From NCBI GenBank assembly GCA_945868085.1, contig CAMBKF010000017.1:1-40979 (forward strand): a stretch of DNA of 40,979 bases, in the 5' to 3' direction. The translations under genes were made by a program, and so were the position numbers. Shown here piece after piece: positions 15,212 through 24,219 of this stretch (position 1 is the stretch's first letter; each line of letters opens with the position of its first letter). The notes beneath the pieces were generated by a model. The model had not been told where the DNA came from and ran no database searches. It saw only the letters and a program-made list of their open reading frames with translations. This DNA comes from an uncultured Oscillibacter sp. (GTDB taxonomy: Bacteria; Bacillota; Clostridia; Oscillospirales; Oscillospiraceae).

Positions 15212-16375
15212 TCAACCACGAATGCCGATGCTTTCCTTGGTAAACGGCACCTTGTTCTCCTCGATAAAGCCTTCCCGGAAGGCAAAGCCCAGGCCGGGAC
15301 GGTCGGGGACGGTGATATAGCCGTCCTCGATCTGCAGGCCCTCCTGGAACACCTGGTCATACATCTCCATGGTGTAGGCCGGGGGCTCGAAGGGCAGCTC
15401 GAACCACGGGCAGTTGGGCAGGGAGGCCGCCACCTGCATATTGGCCATCAGCCCGCAGGGGTTGGACCAGGTGTGGGGGATGAACAGCTTGTTATGCGCC
15501 TCCGCCAGGGCGGCCGCCTTGCGCATCTGGAACATGCCCTCGCAGAAGGTGCTGTCGCCCTGCAGAATGTGATAGCCCGTCCGCTCCGCCAGGTCCTTGA
15601 ATTCATTGAGCCCGGTGTTTTTCTCGCCGCCGGCCAGGGGGATGTCCACCTTCCGGGCGATCAGCTCCAGACCCTCGTAGTTGAACCGAGCCAGGGGCTC
15701 CTCCAGCCAGAGAATGTTCAGCTTCTCCAGCTCCCGGGCCACATGGAGGGCCGTATAGGTATCCCAGGCGCAGTTGATGTCCACCGCGCCGGGCAGATGA
15801 TCCGCCTGGTTGGCGTCCACCATGAAGGAGATCTGCCGGCCAAATTTGGCGACGATGGCCCGGATGTCCTCTAGATCCTCCTCGGGATCCTCACTGTGCA
15901 TCCGCAGCTTTACGGCGTGGAAGCCCTTGTCGATGCAGCTCTGCACATACGTCATCCGCTCCTCCCGGCTGCGGATCTCGCCGGTGCTGGCATAGAGCTT
16001 CATTTTATTGGTATAGCCGCCCCACATCTTGTACACGGGCAGGCCGCAGTACTTTCCGGCCAGGTCCCACAGGGCCGCCTCCACCATCCAGGGCCAGCCC
16101 ATGCGCAGCTTTGCGTTGCTGATGATGGGGCGAAGCTGCTCGATCATCAGGGGATCCTTTCCGATCAGCTGGCCGCGGATAAAGGTATTTACACCCACCA
16201 CATTTTCCCAGCCGTTGGCGGTGCCCGCAGACATGCCCACGAGGCCCTCGTCCGTGACGATCCGGACCAGGGTCATGCCCACATGGTGCTGCGCCAGGCC
16301 GCTGCCCCAAGTGGGGTGAAATTCACCCGGCAGGGGACACTTTATATAATCCACAAGTACATCTGTGATTTTCAT
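15212..16375 (-). CDS. Enolase-superfamily sugar-acid dehydratase (mandelate racemase group)
   Basis: 387 residues with the N-terminal capping domain and the C-terminal barrel of the mandelate racemase/muconate lactonising family. Metal ligands are Asp187 (MVDANQ), Glu225 (WLEEP) and Glu251 (AGGEKN). One catalytic base is in KLR (Lys156, Arg158) and the other is His301 (PHTWSNP) paired with Asp274 (QGDSTF), the pattern of acid-sugar dehydratases. It should remove water from an aldonic or uronic acid to give a 2-keto-3-deoxy acid, which the adjacent class II aldolase could cleave. Which sugar acid is used cannot be read from sequence. Part of the minus-strand operon, 35 bp after the aldolase. 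Confidence 0.88.
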   Translation of the reverse strand: MKITDVLVDYIKCPLPGEFHPTWGSGLAQHHVGMTLVRIVTDEGLVGMSAGTANGWENVVGVNTFIRGQLIGKDPLMIEQLRPIISNAKLRMGWPWMVEAALWDLAGKYCGLPVYKMWGGYTNKMKLYASTGEIRSREERMTYVQSCIDKGFHAVKLRMHSEDPEEDLEDIRAIVAKFGRQISFMVDANQADHLPGAVDINCAWDTYTALHVARELEKLNILWLEEPLARFNYEGLELIARKVDIPLAGGEKNTGLNEFKDLAERTGYHILQGDSTFCEGMFQMRKAAALAEAHNKLFIPHTWSNPCGLMANMQVAASLPNCPWFELPFEPPAYTMEMYDQVFQEGLQIEDGYITVPDRPGLGFAFREGFIEENKVPFTKESIGIRG

Positions 16376-16410
16376 GAGAGTATTCCTTTCCTTTGATCGT
16401 TATTCCGCGC

Positions 16411-17256
16411 TCAGGCCTTTCCGCTGCCGCCAAAGAGACGGATCTTGTGCCGGACCAGCTCCGTGACTGCCTGATAGGGCACGTCCGTCAGCTGGTTGGC
16501 GTATTTCACCTTCTCCAGGCTGCGGGTGTGCTCCAGCGTGGCGCGGATCATGGTGTCGCTGACCTCCGTGGCCACATTGATCTTGCTGATGCCGTGGCGC
16601 ACCGCCTCCGCCAGCTGGTCATCCGGCGTGTAGGAGGAGCCGTGCAGCACCAGAGGGGCGCTGATGCGGGCGGCCAGGGTCTTCAGAAGGTCGATATTCA
16701 GACGGGGCGCGTCCTCATAGACGCCGTGGAACGTGCCGATGGACACCGCCACAAAGTCCACGCCGCTGTCCTTCCAAAAGGCCACCGCCTCATCCGGATC
16801 CGTGTAGACGATCTCGTCCCGGGTGCCGCCGTCCTCCGAGCCGCCCACATGGCCGATCTCGCCCTCCACCGGGATGTCCAGGCCCCGGCAGAATTCCACC
16901 ACGCTGCGGGTCAGGGCAATGTTCTCCTCCAGGGGGAGGGCCGAACCGTCCAGCATGACGGAGGTAAAGCCCGCCGCCACGGACTGCCCCACCTGGGACA
17001 ATGTGGCGCCGTGGTCCAGATGCACCGCCACCGGCACCCGGGCCCGCTTTGCCTCGCAGACGGCAATAGCACCCAGCACATCCAGGCCGATGAAATCCGC
17101 AAAGCCGCTCCAGATCTGCAGCATGACCGGGGCGTTCTCCGCCTCCGCCGCCGCTATGATGGCCTTGGCGCTCTCCAAATTGAAAATATTGAAGGATCCT
17201 ACCGCATAGCCCTCCTGCCGGGCCTTGCAAAGCATTTCTTTTGATGATACTAACAT
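16411..17256 (-). CDS. Class II (zinc) aldolase, fructose/tagatose-bisphosphate aldolase family
   Basis: 281 residues with the full metal site: HLDHG with Asp81 and His82, Glu133 in EGEIGHVGG, His177 in GTFHGVY and His205 in VLHGSS. The closing part KINVATEV is also typical (GatY/KbaY/FbaA group). Family enzymes cleave a ketose bisphosphate or a related keto sugar into two three-carbon units; here the neighbours suggest a keto-deoxy sugar acid or ketose phosphate as substrate. The start codon overlaps the end of the GH31 gene by 7 bp, so the two are translated together. Confidence 0.9.
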   Translation of the reverse strand: MLVSSKEMLCKARQEGYAVGSFNIFNLESAKAIIAAAEAENAPVMLQIWSGFADFIGLDVLGAIAVCEAKRARVPVAVHLDHGATLSQVGQSVAAGFTSVMLDGSALPLEENIALTRSVVEFCRGLDIPVEGEIGHVGGSEDGGTRDEIVYTDPDEAVAFWKDSGVDFVAVSIGTFHGVYEDAPRLNIDLLKTLAARISAPLVLHGSSYTPDDQLAEAVRHGISKINVATEVSDTMIRATLEHTRSLEKVKYANQLTDVPYQAVTELVRHKIRLFGGSGKA

Positions 17257-19703
17257 TCCTTTGACGCTCCTTTCCGGTAAACGGCTGTGTCCCCTTCCCG
17301 CTCAAACAGCGCGGGCGAGCCGTTTATCAACAGCTTTTGCATATTGGGCGCATGGATGCGCAGACACAGGCCGTAAGGCTCATGGCCGGTGACGGTCACC
17401 CGGGCTTCCCCGGCAGCATCCAGCGCAAGATCCAGGCGGACGGGGCCGCTCTCGGCCCGATAGGTATACCCCGCCCGGCCTTCAAAGGGGCATACCTCCC
17501 ACGTCAGCTCCTGGGGCGGAGTCTGGGACACGCACTGCCCCGGCGCGATGCGCGGGGTGGCCGTTCCGCCCCGGAAGAAAATGGGCATGACATCGATGGG
17601 AGTCTTGACGCGGATGCACTGGCCGCCCCGATACCAGCGGCCGGTGTGCAGGCACATCCAGTCCGTTCCTGCCGGGAGATACACCGCCCGCTCCGGCTCA
17701 TCGGAAAACACCGGCGCCACCAGGAGGTTCCGCCCCAGCAGATACGAATCGTCGATGTTTTTCACCATGGGATCCTCCGGGAAATCCAGGACCAGGGCCC
17801 GCAGCATGGGCGTGCCGTCCTCCGCGCAGCACCGGGCCTCGCTGTACAGGTATTCCATCAGAGAATACCGCAGGGCCGCGTACTGCCGGTAAAGCTCCAC
17901 GGCCTTTTCCCCGAATGCCCAGGGCTCCCGGGCCGAGGTGCCGTGGAACCGCACCAGGGGCGAGAGCATGCCGAACTGCATCCAGCGGATGTACACGTTC
18001 GGCTCCGGCGTACAGAAGTATCCCCCCACATCGTGGCTCCAGAACGGGAAGCCCGACAGGCCCAGGGACAGGCCGCCCCGGAGGGAATGGTACATGCCGT
18101 TATAGTCGGAATCCGAGTCACCGCCCCAGTAGACCGGGTATCGCTGGCAGCCGGCGTAAGCCGAGCGGCCCCAGATGAGGCTGTCCCCCGGATGGACCTG
18201 CTGGCAGACCTCATAGGCCGCCCGGTTATACAAAAGCGGATAGAGGTTATGCATATCCCGGCCATCGCAGCCGGCATACTGGTAGCAGTCCTGGGCATTT
18301 TCGCCGAAGTCCGTTTTGATGACCCGGATGCCCTGCTCCAGCAGGCCCCGCAGCAGGCCCTGATACCAGGCCACCGCCCGGGGATCGCTGAAATCAATGA
18401 CTGCCTCCCCAGCCTGGGCATCCGCCGGAGAGCCGTCCGCTTCCCGGGCCAGGTACCCATGCTCGGCGGCATGCTGATAGGTGTCCGCCGTCTTTTTGAT
18501 ATAGGGAAGCTGCCAGACCGACAGCCGGATCCCCATTTGCAGCAGCTTTTCCGACATGGCCGCTACATCCGGGAAGCGGCGCTTGTCAAAGGCAAAATCG
18601 TAGTCATAGGTCTTGCAGTAGGCCCAGTCTATGTGCATGACGTCGCAGGGCAGCTGCCTCTCGCGCAGCTGGGCAGCAACGGTCTCTACCTCCTCCTGGG
18701 TCATGTAGCAGTTCCTGCTCATCCACACGCCGAAGGCCCACTTGGGCGGCAAGGCGCTGTGGCCGGTGAGATCCGCATAGGCCGAGAGCACCTGTTTTTG
18801 GTCGCCCACGAAAAGGAACAGGTCCAGCCCGTCGCTCTCCACCTGGCACTCATAGGCCTTGTAATAGTAATTGCACATGGAAAAGCGGATCTTACGCGGG
18901 GTATTATAGTAAACGCCGTAGCCCCGGCTGCTGAAAAAGAAGGGGACGCACTTATAGGCCTTATTATTGGAGACGCCCACGGGATTGATGACCCAGTTCA
19001 GCAGCTCCTGGCCGTTTTTATTCAGGGGCGAAAACCGCTCGCCAAAGCCGTAAAACGTCTCGCCGGGATCCACGCACACGCTCTCGGTAAAGCAGCGCGC
19101 CTCGGTGTCCGGGTCCGTCACGCAGCCAAAGGGATAGGTCTCAAACCCTGGGAAGGCCAGGGCGGGATCCTGGGCGGGGTCATCCCCCTCCCCCTCCTGA
19201 TGGCCCCGGCGCCGGTCGTTGGTCACGTTGTGCCGGTCGTCGTTATACTGCCGGTACAGAAGCTTCCCGTTCGCGTCCGCCAGCTCCAGGCGGTAGGGGT
19301 CCTTCCAGACGGTGGCCTGCCACGACTCCGTGGAGAAACGATAGCAGTCCTCCGTTTCCTCCATGGCCATAGGCGCCGGCTCCGGCTGGGTAAGCACCAT
19401 GGGCTGGGGGTTGGGCGGGAGGCTCTGTCCATCCGCTAGGCGCAGGCGCAGCGTCCGGGGCGGGAGAAACTCCAGCGACGCCGTCATAGGCGCCCACTGC
19501 CCGGTAAAGCGGAAGGTCCGCCCCTGCATCAGCGCGCTGATCACAACGGGCTCCTTCCGGCAGACCATGGCCTGCAAATGGAGCAGAATGCGGCCGCCGT
19601 CCCGGGTGATGCCGGTCACCCGGCGGGGGAACTGCACGATGAGGCCCTCCCGGGTGAAGGCCGGCTTTGAAAATTCCTGATATTCCTGCAGATCAATATA
19701 CAT
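17250..19703 (-). CDS. GH31 glycosidase, alpha-xylosidase (YicI)-like
   Basis: 817 residues, no signal peptide. N-terminal beta-sandwich to about 310, then the barrel with the nucleophile Asp465 in VIKTDFGENA and the acid/base Asp529 in YWGGDSDSD; FPFWSHDVGGY (residues about 552-562) is also conserved. KTDFGE and the GGDS region are closer to YicI-type alpha-xylosidases than to the common alpha-glucosidases with WNDMNE. It should release xylose or glucose from imported alpha-linked oligosaccharides in the cytoplasm. It lies 12 bp behind two ABC sugar permeases, which would supply the substrate. ATG start with GAGGG. Confidence 0.88.
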   Translation of the reverse strand: MYIDLQEYQEFSKPAFTREGLIVQFPRRVTGITRDGGRILLHLQAMVCRKEPVVISALMQGRTFRFTGQWAPMTASLEFLPPRTLRLRLADGQSLPPNPQPMVLTQPEPAPMAMEETEDCYRFSTESWQATVWKDPYRLELADANGKLLYRQYNDDRHNVTNDRRRGHQEGEGDDPAQDPALAFPGFETYPFGCVTDPDTEARCFTESVCVDPGETFYGFGERFSPLNKNGQELLNWVINPVGVSNNKAYKCVPFFFSSRGYGVYYNTPRKIRFSMCNYYYKAYECQVESDGLDLFLFVGDQKQVLSAYADLTGHSALPPKWAFGVWMSRNCYMTQEEVETVAAQLRERQLPCDVMHIDWAYCKTYDYDFAFDKRRFPDVAAMSEKLLQMGIRLSVWQLPYIKKTADTYQHAAEHGYLAREADGSPADAQAGEAVIDFSDPRAVAWYQGLLRGLLEQGIRVIKTDFGENAQDCYQYAGCDGRDMHNLYPLLYNRAAYEVCQQVHPGDSLIWGRSAYAGCQRYPVYWGGDSDSDYNGMYHSLRGGLSLGLSGFPFWSHDVGGYFCTPEPNVYIRWMQFGMLSPLVRFHGTSAREPWAFGEKAVELYRQYAALRYSLMEYLYSEARCCAEDGTPMLRALVLDFPEDPMVKNIDDSYLLGRNLLVAPVFSDEPERAVYLPAGTDWMCLHTGRWYRGGQCIRVKTPIDVMPIFFRGGTATPRIAPGQCVSQTPPQELTWEVCPFEGRAGYTYRAESGPVRLDLALDAAGEARVTVTGHEPYGLCLRIHAPNMQKLLINGSPALFEREGDTAVYRKGASKEC

Positions 19704-19715
19704 ACCGCACCCTCA

Positions 19716-20546
19716 TCAGCCCTTCACCGCGCCGGCGGACAGACCGCCCACCAGGTTCTTCTGCGCAACAACAAAGAAGATGATGATGGGGACCATGGCG
19801 ATCACCGTGGCCGCCATCAGGCTGCCCCAATCCGTGCTGTACTCTCCGATGAAGGACTGAATGCCCAGGGAGATGGTCTTCTTCGAGGTGGAGGAGATGA
19901 ACAGGTTCGCGTACATATACTCATCCCAGCAGGTCATGAAGGAAAACAGGCCCGTTGCAATGATGCCCGGTCTTGCCATGGGCAGGATCACCCGGAACAG
20001 TGCCGTTGTGCGGCTGGCGCCGTCGATGCAGGCCGCCTCCTCCAGCTCCCACGGGAGCTGACGGAAAAACGTCTGCATATTCCAGATGGTAAACGGCAGA
20101 GTGAAGGAACAGTAGATCAGGATCAGTCCCAGCAGGGAATCGCCCAGATCCAGGTTCCGCATGATGACATAGTAGGGCAGGGCCAGCAGCACGGAGGGGA
20201 ACATCCGGGTATACAGGATGCCCATCTTCAGCTTCTGACTGCCCCGGACCCGGTAGCGGGTCATGCCGTAGCCGGCACAGATGGAGAGGATCATGCACAC
20301 CACCGTGGTGCAGACCGCAACGATGACGCTGTTGCGGAAATAGGTCAGAAACTTGGCTTTATACAAAACGTTGATATAATTCTCCAGTGTAAGGGATGTG
20401 GGCACGATCTGATTGACATCGTAGATCTGGCTGGAGGTCTTCAGCGAGGTCAGCAGCACATACAAAAGCGGCACAATGGCAGAGAGGGAGACCAATGCGA
20501 CAAACACATAGATCACCACGTTCATGGCCTTTCTTTTCACTTTCAT
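19716..20546 (-). CDS. Carbohydrate ABC transporter permease (MalG type)
   Basis: 276 residues with six membrane segments and the cytoplasmic EAA loop in LEEAACIDGASRTTALF, followed by VILPMARPGI, which docks with the ATPase. The C-terminal end (QKNLVGGLSAGAVKG) is typical for MalG-type (CUT1) permeases. It forms a dimer with the next permease for oligosaccharide uptake. 4 bp separate the two; GAGGAGG of this gene overlaps the end of the first. No ATPase gene is present, so a shared MsmK-like ATPase elsewhere is likely. Confidence 0.93.
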   Translation of the reverse strand: MKVKRKAMNVVIYVFVALVSLSAIVPLLYVLLTSLKTSSQIYDVNQIVPTSLTLENYINVLYKAKFLTYFRNSVIVAVCTTVVCMILSICAGYGMTRYRVRGSQKLKMGILYTRMFPSVLLALPYYVIMRNLDLGDSLLGLILIYCSFTLPFTIWNMQTFFRQLPWELEEAACIDGASRTTALFRVILPMARPGIIATGLFSFMTCWDEYMYANLFISSTSKKTISLGIQSFIGEYSTDWGSLMAATVIAMVPIIIFFVVAQKNLVGGLSAGAVKG

Positions 20547-20550
20547 CCCA

Positions 20551-21450
20551 TCAATCCTCCTCTTCTCCGATCAGCTTGGTATAGACAAACGTACACAGGG
20601 CAATGATGATGAACATTATGACGGAGATCGCAGCGGCCTGGCCGAAGTTGTGGGCGGAAAACGCCCGTCTGTACGCATAGGTGAACATGATCTCCGTGCT
20701 TCCCAGAGGACCGCCCTGGGTCATCAGCCAGACGGCGTTGAAGTTATTGATCGTGCCGATGGTGGTCAGGATCGTGGCGATGCCCAGAGTCTCCTTGATC
20801 ATGGGCAGGGTGATCTTGAAGAAGGTCTTGACCCCGCCGGCACCATCCACACGGGCGCTCTCATACATCTCATGGGGTACGGACTGCAGCGCAGCCAGCA
20901 CAAAGATCATGACAAAGGGCGTGCCCTTCCAAATACTCTCGATGACCACGGCCCACCGCGCCGTTTCCAGATTTCCCAGCCAGGAGATCCCATCGGCCAG
21001 GATGCCCAGCTTTTTCAGCACCGCGTTGATGATGCCCACGTTGGCGTCATACAGAAAGCGGAAGGTCAGCGCCGCGATGACCGACGGGACCGCCCACGGG
21101 ATCAGAGCGGTGGTGCGGAAAAAGCCGCGGCCCTTTATTTTCCGGTTCAGCGCCAGGGCGATCAGCACCGCCAGCACCACCTGCACGATGACATTGGTCA
21201 GCGTCCAGAACAGCGTGTTCTGACACGCCTGGATGTACTCGCTCTGCTTGAAGATCTCTATAAAATTCTTCAGCCCCGCAAACGTGCGGAAATCATCCGA
21301 GTTGGCCTTTGTCAGAGTGTAGTTTTGAAACGCAAGGCTGATGCCGTAGAGCATGGGGTAAATGGACACCAGGAAAATGGCAATGCAGGCAGGCACCACC
21401 AGCAGATACCCTCTCCAATTTCGTTTCAAGCTGTAATCAGAAGGTTTCAT
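20551..21450 (-). CDS. Carbohydrate ABC transporter permease (MalF type)
   Basis: 299 residues, a short cytoplasmic start (MKPSDYSLKRNW) and six membrane segments; EAA loop MYESARVDGAGGVKTFF followed by ITLPMIKETL. It is the MalF-type partner of the permease behind it in a CUT1 system. The ribosome binding site is AAGGAG. It is separated from the binding-protein remnant by a 70-bp gap holding a strong hairpin, the usual arrangement where binding protein is made in excess over permease. Confidence 0.93.
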   Translation of the reverse strand: MKPSDYSLKRNWRGYLLVVPACIAIFLVSIYPMLYGISLAFQNYTLTKANSDDFRTFAGLKNFIEIFKQSEYIQACQNTLFWTLTNVIVQVVLAVLIALALNRKIKGRGFFRTTALIPWAVPSVIAALTFRFLYDANVGIINAVLKKLGILADGISWLGNLETARWAVVIESIWKGTPFVMIFVLAALQSVPHEMYESARVDGAGGVKTFFKITLPMIKETLGIATILTTIGTINNFNAVWLMTQGGPLGSTEIMFTYAYRRAFSAHNFGQAAAISVIMFIIIALCTFVYTKLIGEEED

Positions 21451-21473
21451 GGGTAATTTCTCCTTAGATGTGG

Positions 21474-21505
21474 AAAGGAGACAAGGAGGGATCCTTGTCT
21501 CCTTT
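21474..21505 (-). promoter_or_regulatory. Hairpin between binding protein and permease genes
   Basis: A perfect 14-bp stem, 21474-21487 with 21492-21505, and a 4-nt loop GGGA. No T tract follows on the minus strand, so it is more likely an mRNA-stabilising or partly terminating structure that lets the upstream binding protein be made in excess over the permeases. Confidence 0.65.
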
Positions 21506-21521
21506 CAGAGTTTCATTCGGA

Positions 21522-21743
21522 TTAGCTATACAGTCCCTGCAGGAAGGTGGAGACCTTTGCGTCCAGATCCGCCAGAGCCGTGTCGGCATCCTTGGTGCCC
21601 AGGAACACTTCCTTGTAAGCGTTGGAGACCATCTCGTCCAGCTCGGACTGGTTGATGATGGACGGACGGGACATGGTGCTCTCGCGCTGGGCGATGAAGC
21701 TCTCCTCGTGAGGATAGTTCTTCACCAGCTCAGTGGTAGTGGG
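21522..21743 (-). pseudogene. C-terminal remnant of a sugar-binding protein of the ABC system
   Basis: About 73 residues in frame up to the stop at 21522 (TTTELVKNYPHEESF through MVSNAYKEVFLG to KVSTFLQGLYS). This looks like the last helices of a family 1 extracellular sugar-binding lipoprotein, which is what should precede the two permeases. Upstream of about 21743 the frame runs antisense through a different gene, so the signal peptide and most of the protein are missing, as is the operon promoter. The exact break is uncertain by several bases. A deletion or a misjoined assembly are both possible. Confidence 0.7.
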
Positions 21744-22968
21744 CATTGAGGGACTGAGCCCGGACGGCATGATGTCGGACATCCATGCGGCGGACAGGAT
21801 CATCCAGCGGTTCCGGGAGCAGGGGGTCAACGCCCTGTTTATCCCCCACTGCAACTTTGGCCAGGAGGAGACCGTCCTGCGGCTGGGCCGGGCCATGCAG
21901 GTGCCCCTGCTGCTGTGGGGCGAACGGGACGAGGCTCCCGACGGCTTTGCCTGGCGCACAACGGACACCCAATGCGGCCTCTTTGCCAGCGGCAAGGCTC
22001 TCTACCGCGGCGGCGTCCCCTTTACTTATATTGAAAATTGTATGATGGACGACGCGGCGTTCCGGGAGGGATTCCGGGATTTCCTCACCGCCGCGCGCAT
22101 CGTCGCCAATCTGCGGGGCACCCGCATCGCCCAGATCAGCGTCCGGCCCCAGCCCTTCCTCAGCGTGATGATCAACGAAAGCGAGCTGCTGGAGCGCTTC
22201 GGCTTTGAGGTCATCCCCGTGCCGGCCACCCAGATCCTCTCCTCCGCCAAGGCGCTGGCGGACACCCCCGAGGCAACGGCTGTGCTGAAGGGTTATACCG
22301 ACGCAGGTGTGGATACCTCCCGGATGGACCAGCAGTCCCTGCGCAACATGGCCGGCCTGGAGCTGGCTATCGAGCAGTTCGCGGCAGAAAACGGCTGCAG
22401 CTCCGTGGTCAGCGAATGCTGGAACATCTTCGGCGAAGCTTTGGGGATCCGGCCCTGCGCCGTATTCGGCAATCTCATTGACAAGGGGCTGCCTGTGGCC
22501 TGCGAAAACGATGTACACGGCGCTATCAGCATGCTCATTGCCCAGGCCTGCAACAACGGCGCCGAGCCTGTTTTCCTGGCCGACCTGACCCAGCGCCACC
22601 CCACCAACGACAACGCAGAGCTGCTGTGGCACTGCGGTCCCTTCCCCAAGGGTCTGAAAAAGAGCGGCAGCCACGCCTTCCTCTCCGAGTCCATGGGCCA
22701 GTGGGAGCTGAAGGACGGACCGCTGACGCTGGTGCGCTTTGACGGCTGCCGTGGTTCTTATCAGCTGCTGGCCGGGCCCGCGCACACCTGCCAGGGCCCC
22801 CTGACCAACGGCAACTATGTCTGGGCCGAAGTGGACGACTGGCCCCGCTGGGAACGCAAGCTGGTCTGCGGGCCGTACATCCACCATGTGGCCGGCGTAT
22901 ACGGAGACTACACCCGGGCGGTGGAGGAGGCCTGCAAGTACCTGCCGGTGTCCTTTGACCGGCCCTGA
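21733..22968 (+). pseudogene. L-fucose/L-arabinose isomerase-family protein, 5' truncated
   Basis: About 410 residues in the frame, resembling the fucose/arabinose isomerase fold: an early domain with LFIPHCNFGQEETV, a second with NLRGTRIAQISVRPQPF, metal-site-like ENDVHGAISML and a C-terminal beta domain with GPAHTCQGPLTNGNYVWAEV. Family members are usually about 470 or more residues, so some 60 N-terminal residues appear lost at the junction near 21743. There is no ribosome binding site before the GTG at 21733. The intact family isomerises aldoses to ketoses, which the adjacent PfkB and FGGY kinases could then phosphorylate. It is the first gene of the plus-strand sugar cluster. Confidence 0.7.
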
Positions 22969-23011
22969 ACGGCGGACAGCCTCCGCACATCCAACGGATA
23001 GGAGTATTTTT

Positions 23012-23983
23012 ATGAATCACGCAGAGATCGTGGGCATCGACATCCTCTGGTATGACCAGCTGGTCACGCTGCCCGAAATGCCCGCAGACAACGGCTCCGC
23101 CTTCGTGGAGGGCAGCAGCTTCCAGGGGGGCGGCAAGGTATGCTCCGCCCTGGCGGCCGCCGGGCGGCAGGGGATCCCCTGCAAGCTGCTGGCGGTGTGC
23201 GGCGACAGCCGGCGCAGCCGCTTTCTGGTGGAGGACCTGCAGCGGCACGGGGTGGACACCGCCGCCATCCGCCGGATCCCCGGCTATGAGGAGGGCTGGT
23301 CCATCGTTCTGTCCGACGCTGCCTCCGGCGGGCGGCGGATCCTGTGGCATCACGACGCCCGGCAGCCGGGACTGACCGCGGCAGATGTGGACGGCTTTGC
23401 CGGGGACATCACCCGGGCAAAGTACCTGCATCTGTGCCGGATGGACGAAACGGACCGCCGCGCCGCCCGGATCGCCCGGTCCGCCGGCACCCGGGTCTGC
23501 CTGGACGCCGACTACTATTCCCGGGAGATCCGGGAGGCCCTGCCGATGGTGGATATTCTCATCGGCTCCGAGGAGTTTTACCGCGATATGTTCCCCGAGG
23601 GCGGGGTGTTTGCCGATCATGTCCGCTCTATTTTGCGCCTGGGCCCGTCCACCGTCATCTTCACCTTCGGCAGCCGCGGCTGCCGCGGCTATGCGGACGG
23701 GGCATTTTTGGAGGTCCCGGCGTTTCAGAAGAATATCCGCGTGGTGGATACCGTCGGCGCAGGGGACGATTTCCACGGCGGGTATCTGGCCGCCCTGTGC
23801 ATGGGACGCACCGGCCCGGAGGCCGCCCGCTATGCCAGCGCCGTCTCCGCCATCAAATGCACCGCCATCGGCGGCCGGGCCGGGATCCCCACCCGCGCCA
23901 TGGTGGAGCAGTACCTGCGCGAGGGAACATTCCCCACGGAGGAGATCCTGCAGCGCACGGCGTATTACAGCACAGAGCACTGA
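23012..23983 (+). CDS. PfkB-family sugar kinase
   Basis: 323 residues from ATG 23012 with AGGAG 9 bases upstream; the open frame extends further upstream only over the previous gene. The substrate end has FQGGGKVCSALAAAG (residues 37-51) and the ATP/catalytic motif is DTVGAGDDFHGGY with the base Asp252. It phosphorylates a sugar or related alcohol using ATP. Position behind the isomerase-like gene suggests a ketose substrate in the same pathway. No lid features allow a finer call (ribokinase, fructokinase and ketodeoxygluconate kinase share this pattern). Confidence 0.9.
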   Translation: MNHAEIVGIDILWYDQLVTLPEMPADNGSAFVEGSSFQGGGKVCSALAAAGRQGIPCKLLAVCGDSRRSRFLVEDLQRHGVDTAAIRRIPGYEEGWSIVLSDAASGGRRILWHHDARQPGLTAADVDGFAGDITRAKYLHLCRMDETDRRAARIARSAGTRVCLDADYYSREIREALPMVDILIGSEEFYRDMFPEGGVFADHVRSILRLGPSTVIFTFGSRGCRGYADGAFLEVPAFQKNIRVVDTVGAGDDFHGGYLAALCMGRTGPEAARYASAVSAIKCTAIGGRAGIPTRAMVEQYLREGTFPTEEILQRTAYYSTEH

Positions 23984-24007
23984 AAAAACAACAAGGAGGG
24001 ATGCGGC

Positions 24008-24219
24008 TTGAAAACTGCGGTGACCAACGGCAAGGTCGTCATGGAGACCGGCGTCACGGAGGCGACCCTGCTCCTGGAGGGCGGAAAGATCCAGGCGATC
24101 CTGTCCCCGGACAGCGACCTGTCCGTTTACCCGGACTGCCGGGTGATCGACGCGGCGGGGCAATACGTCGTGCCCGGCGGCGTGGACGGCCATGTGCATT
24201 TCGGCGGCTTCGGCGACAT
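24008..24219 (+). pseudogene. N-terminal fragment of a dihydropyrimidinase/hydantoinase-type amidohydrolase
   Basis: TTG start with AGGAGGG 7 bases ahead. About 70 residues match the start of cyclic amidohydrolases: a small beta domain (KTAVTNGKVVMETG, DAAGQYVVPGG) and the first metal motif DGHVHFGG. The similarity stops at about 24219, and the frame ends at 24259 inside the following kinase fragment. The remaining ~390 residues with the other metal ligands are missing, so this is not a working enzyme as written. Confidence 0.7.

Noticed and set aside
13780-15360. A 526-residue aldehyde dehydrogenase starting at 15360
   Set aside because: The first 54 residues read Arg/Ser-rich shadow of the neighbouring dehydratase gene; the normal start with a ribosome binding site is at 15198.
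17337-19439. A 700-codon plus-strand frame opposite the GH31 gene
   Set aside because: No recognisable motifs and no start signal; the minus strand carries the GH31 catalytic residues.
22535-24199. A 554-codon minus-strand frame opposite the isomerase and PfkB genes
   Set aside because: Arg/Pro/Gly-rich shadow; the PfkB signature is on the plus strand.
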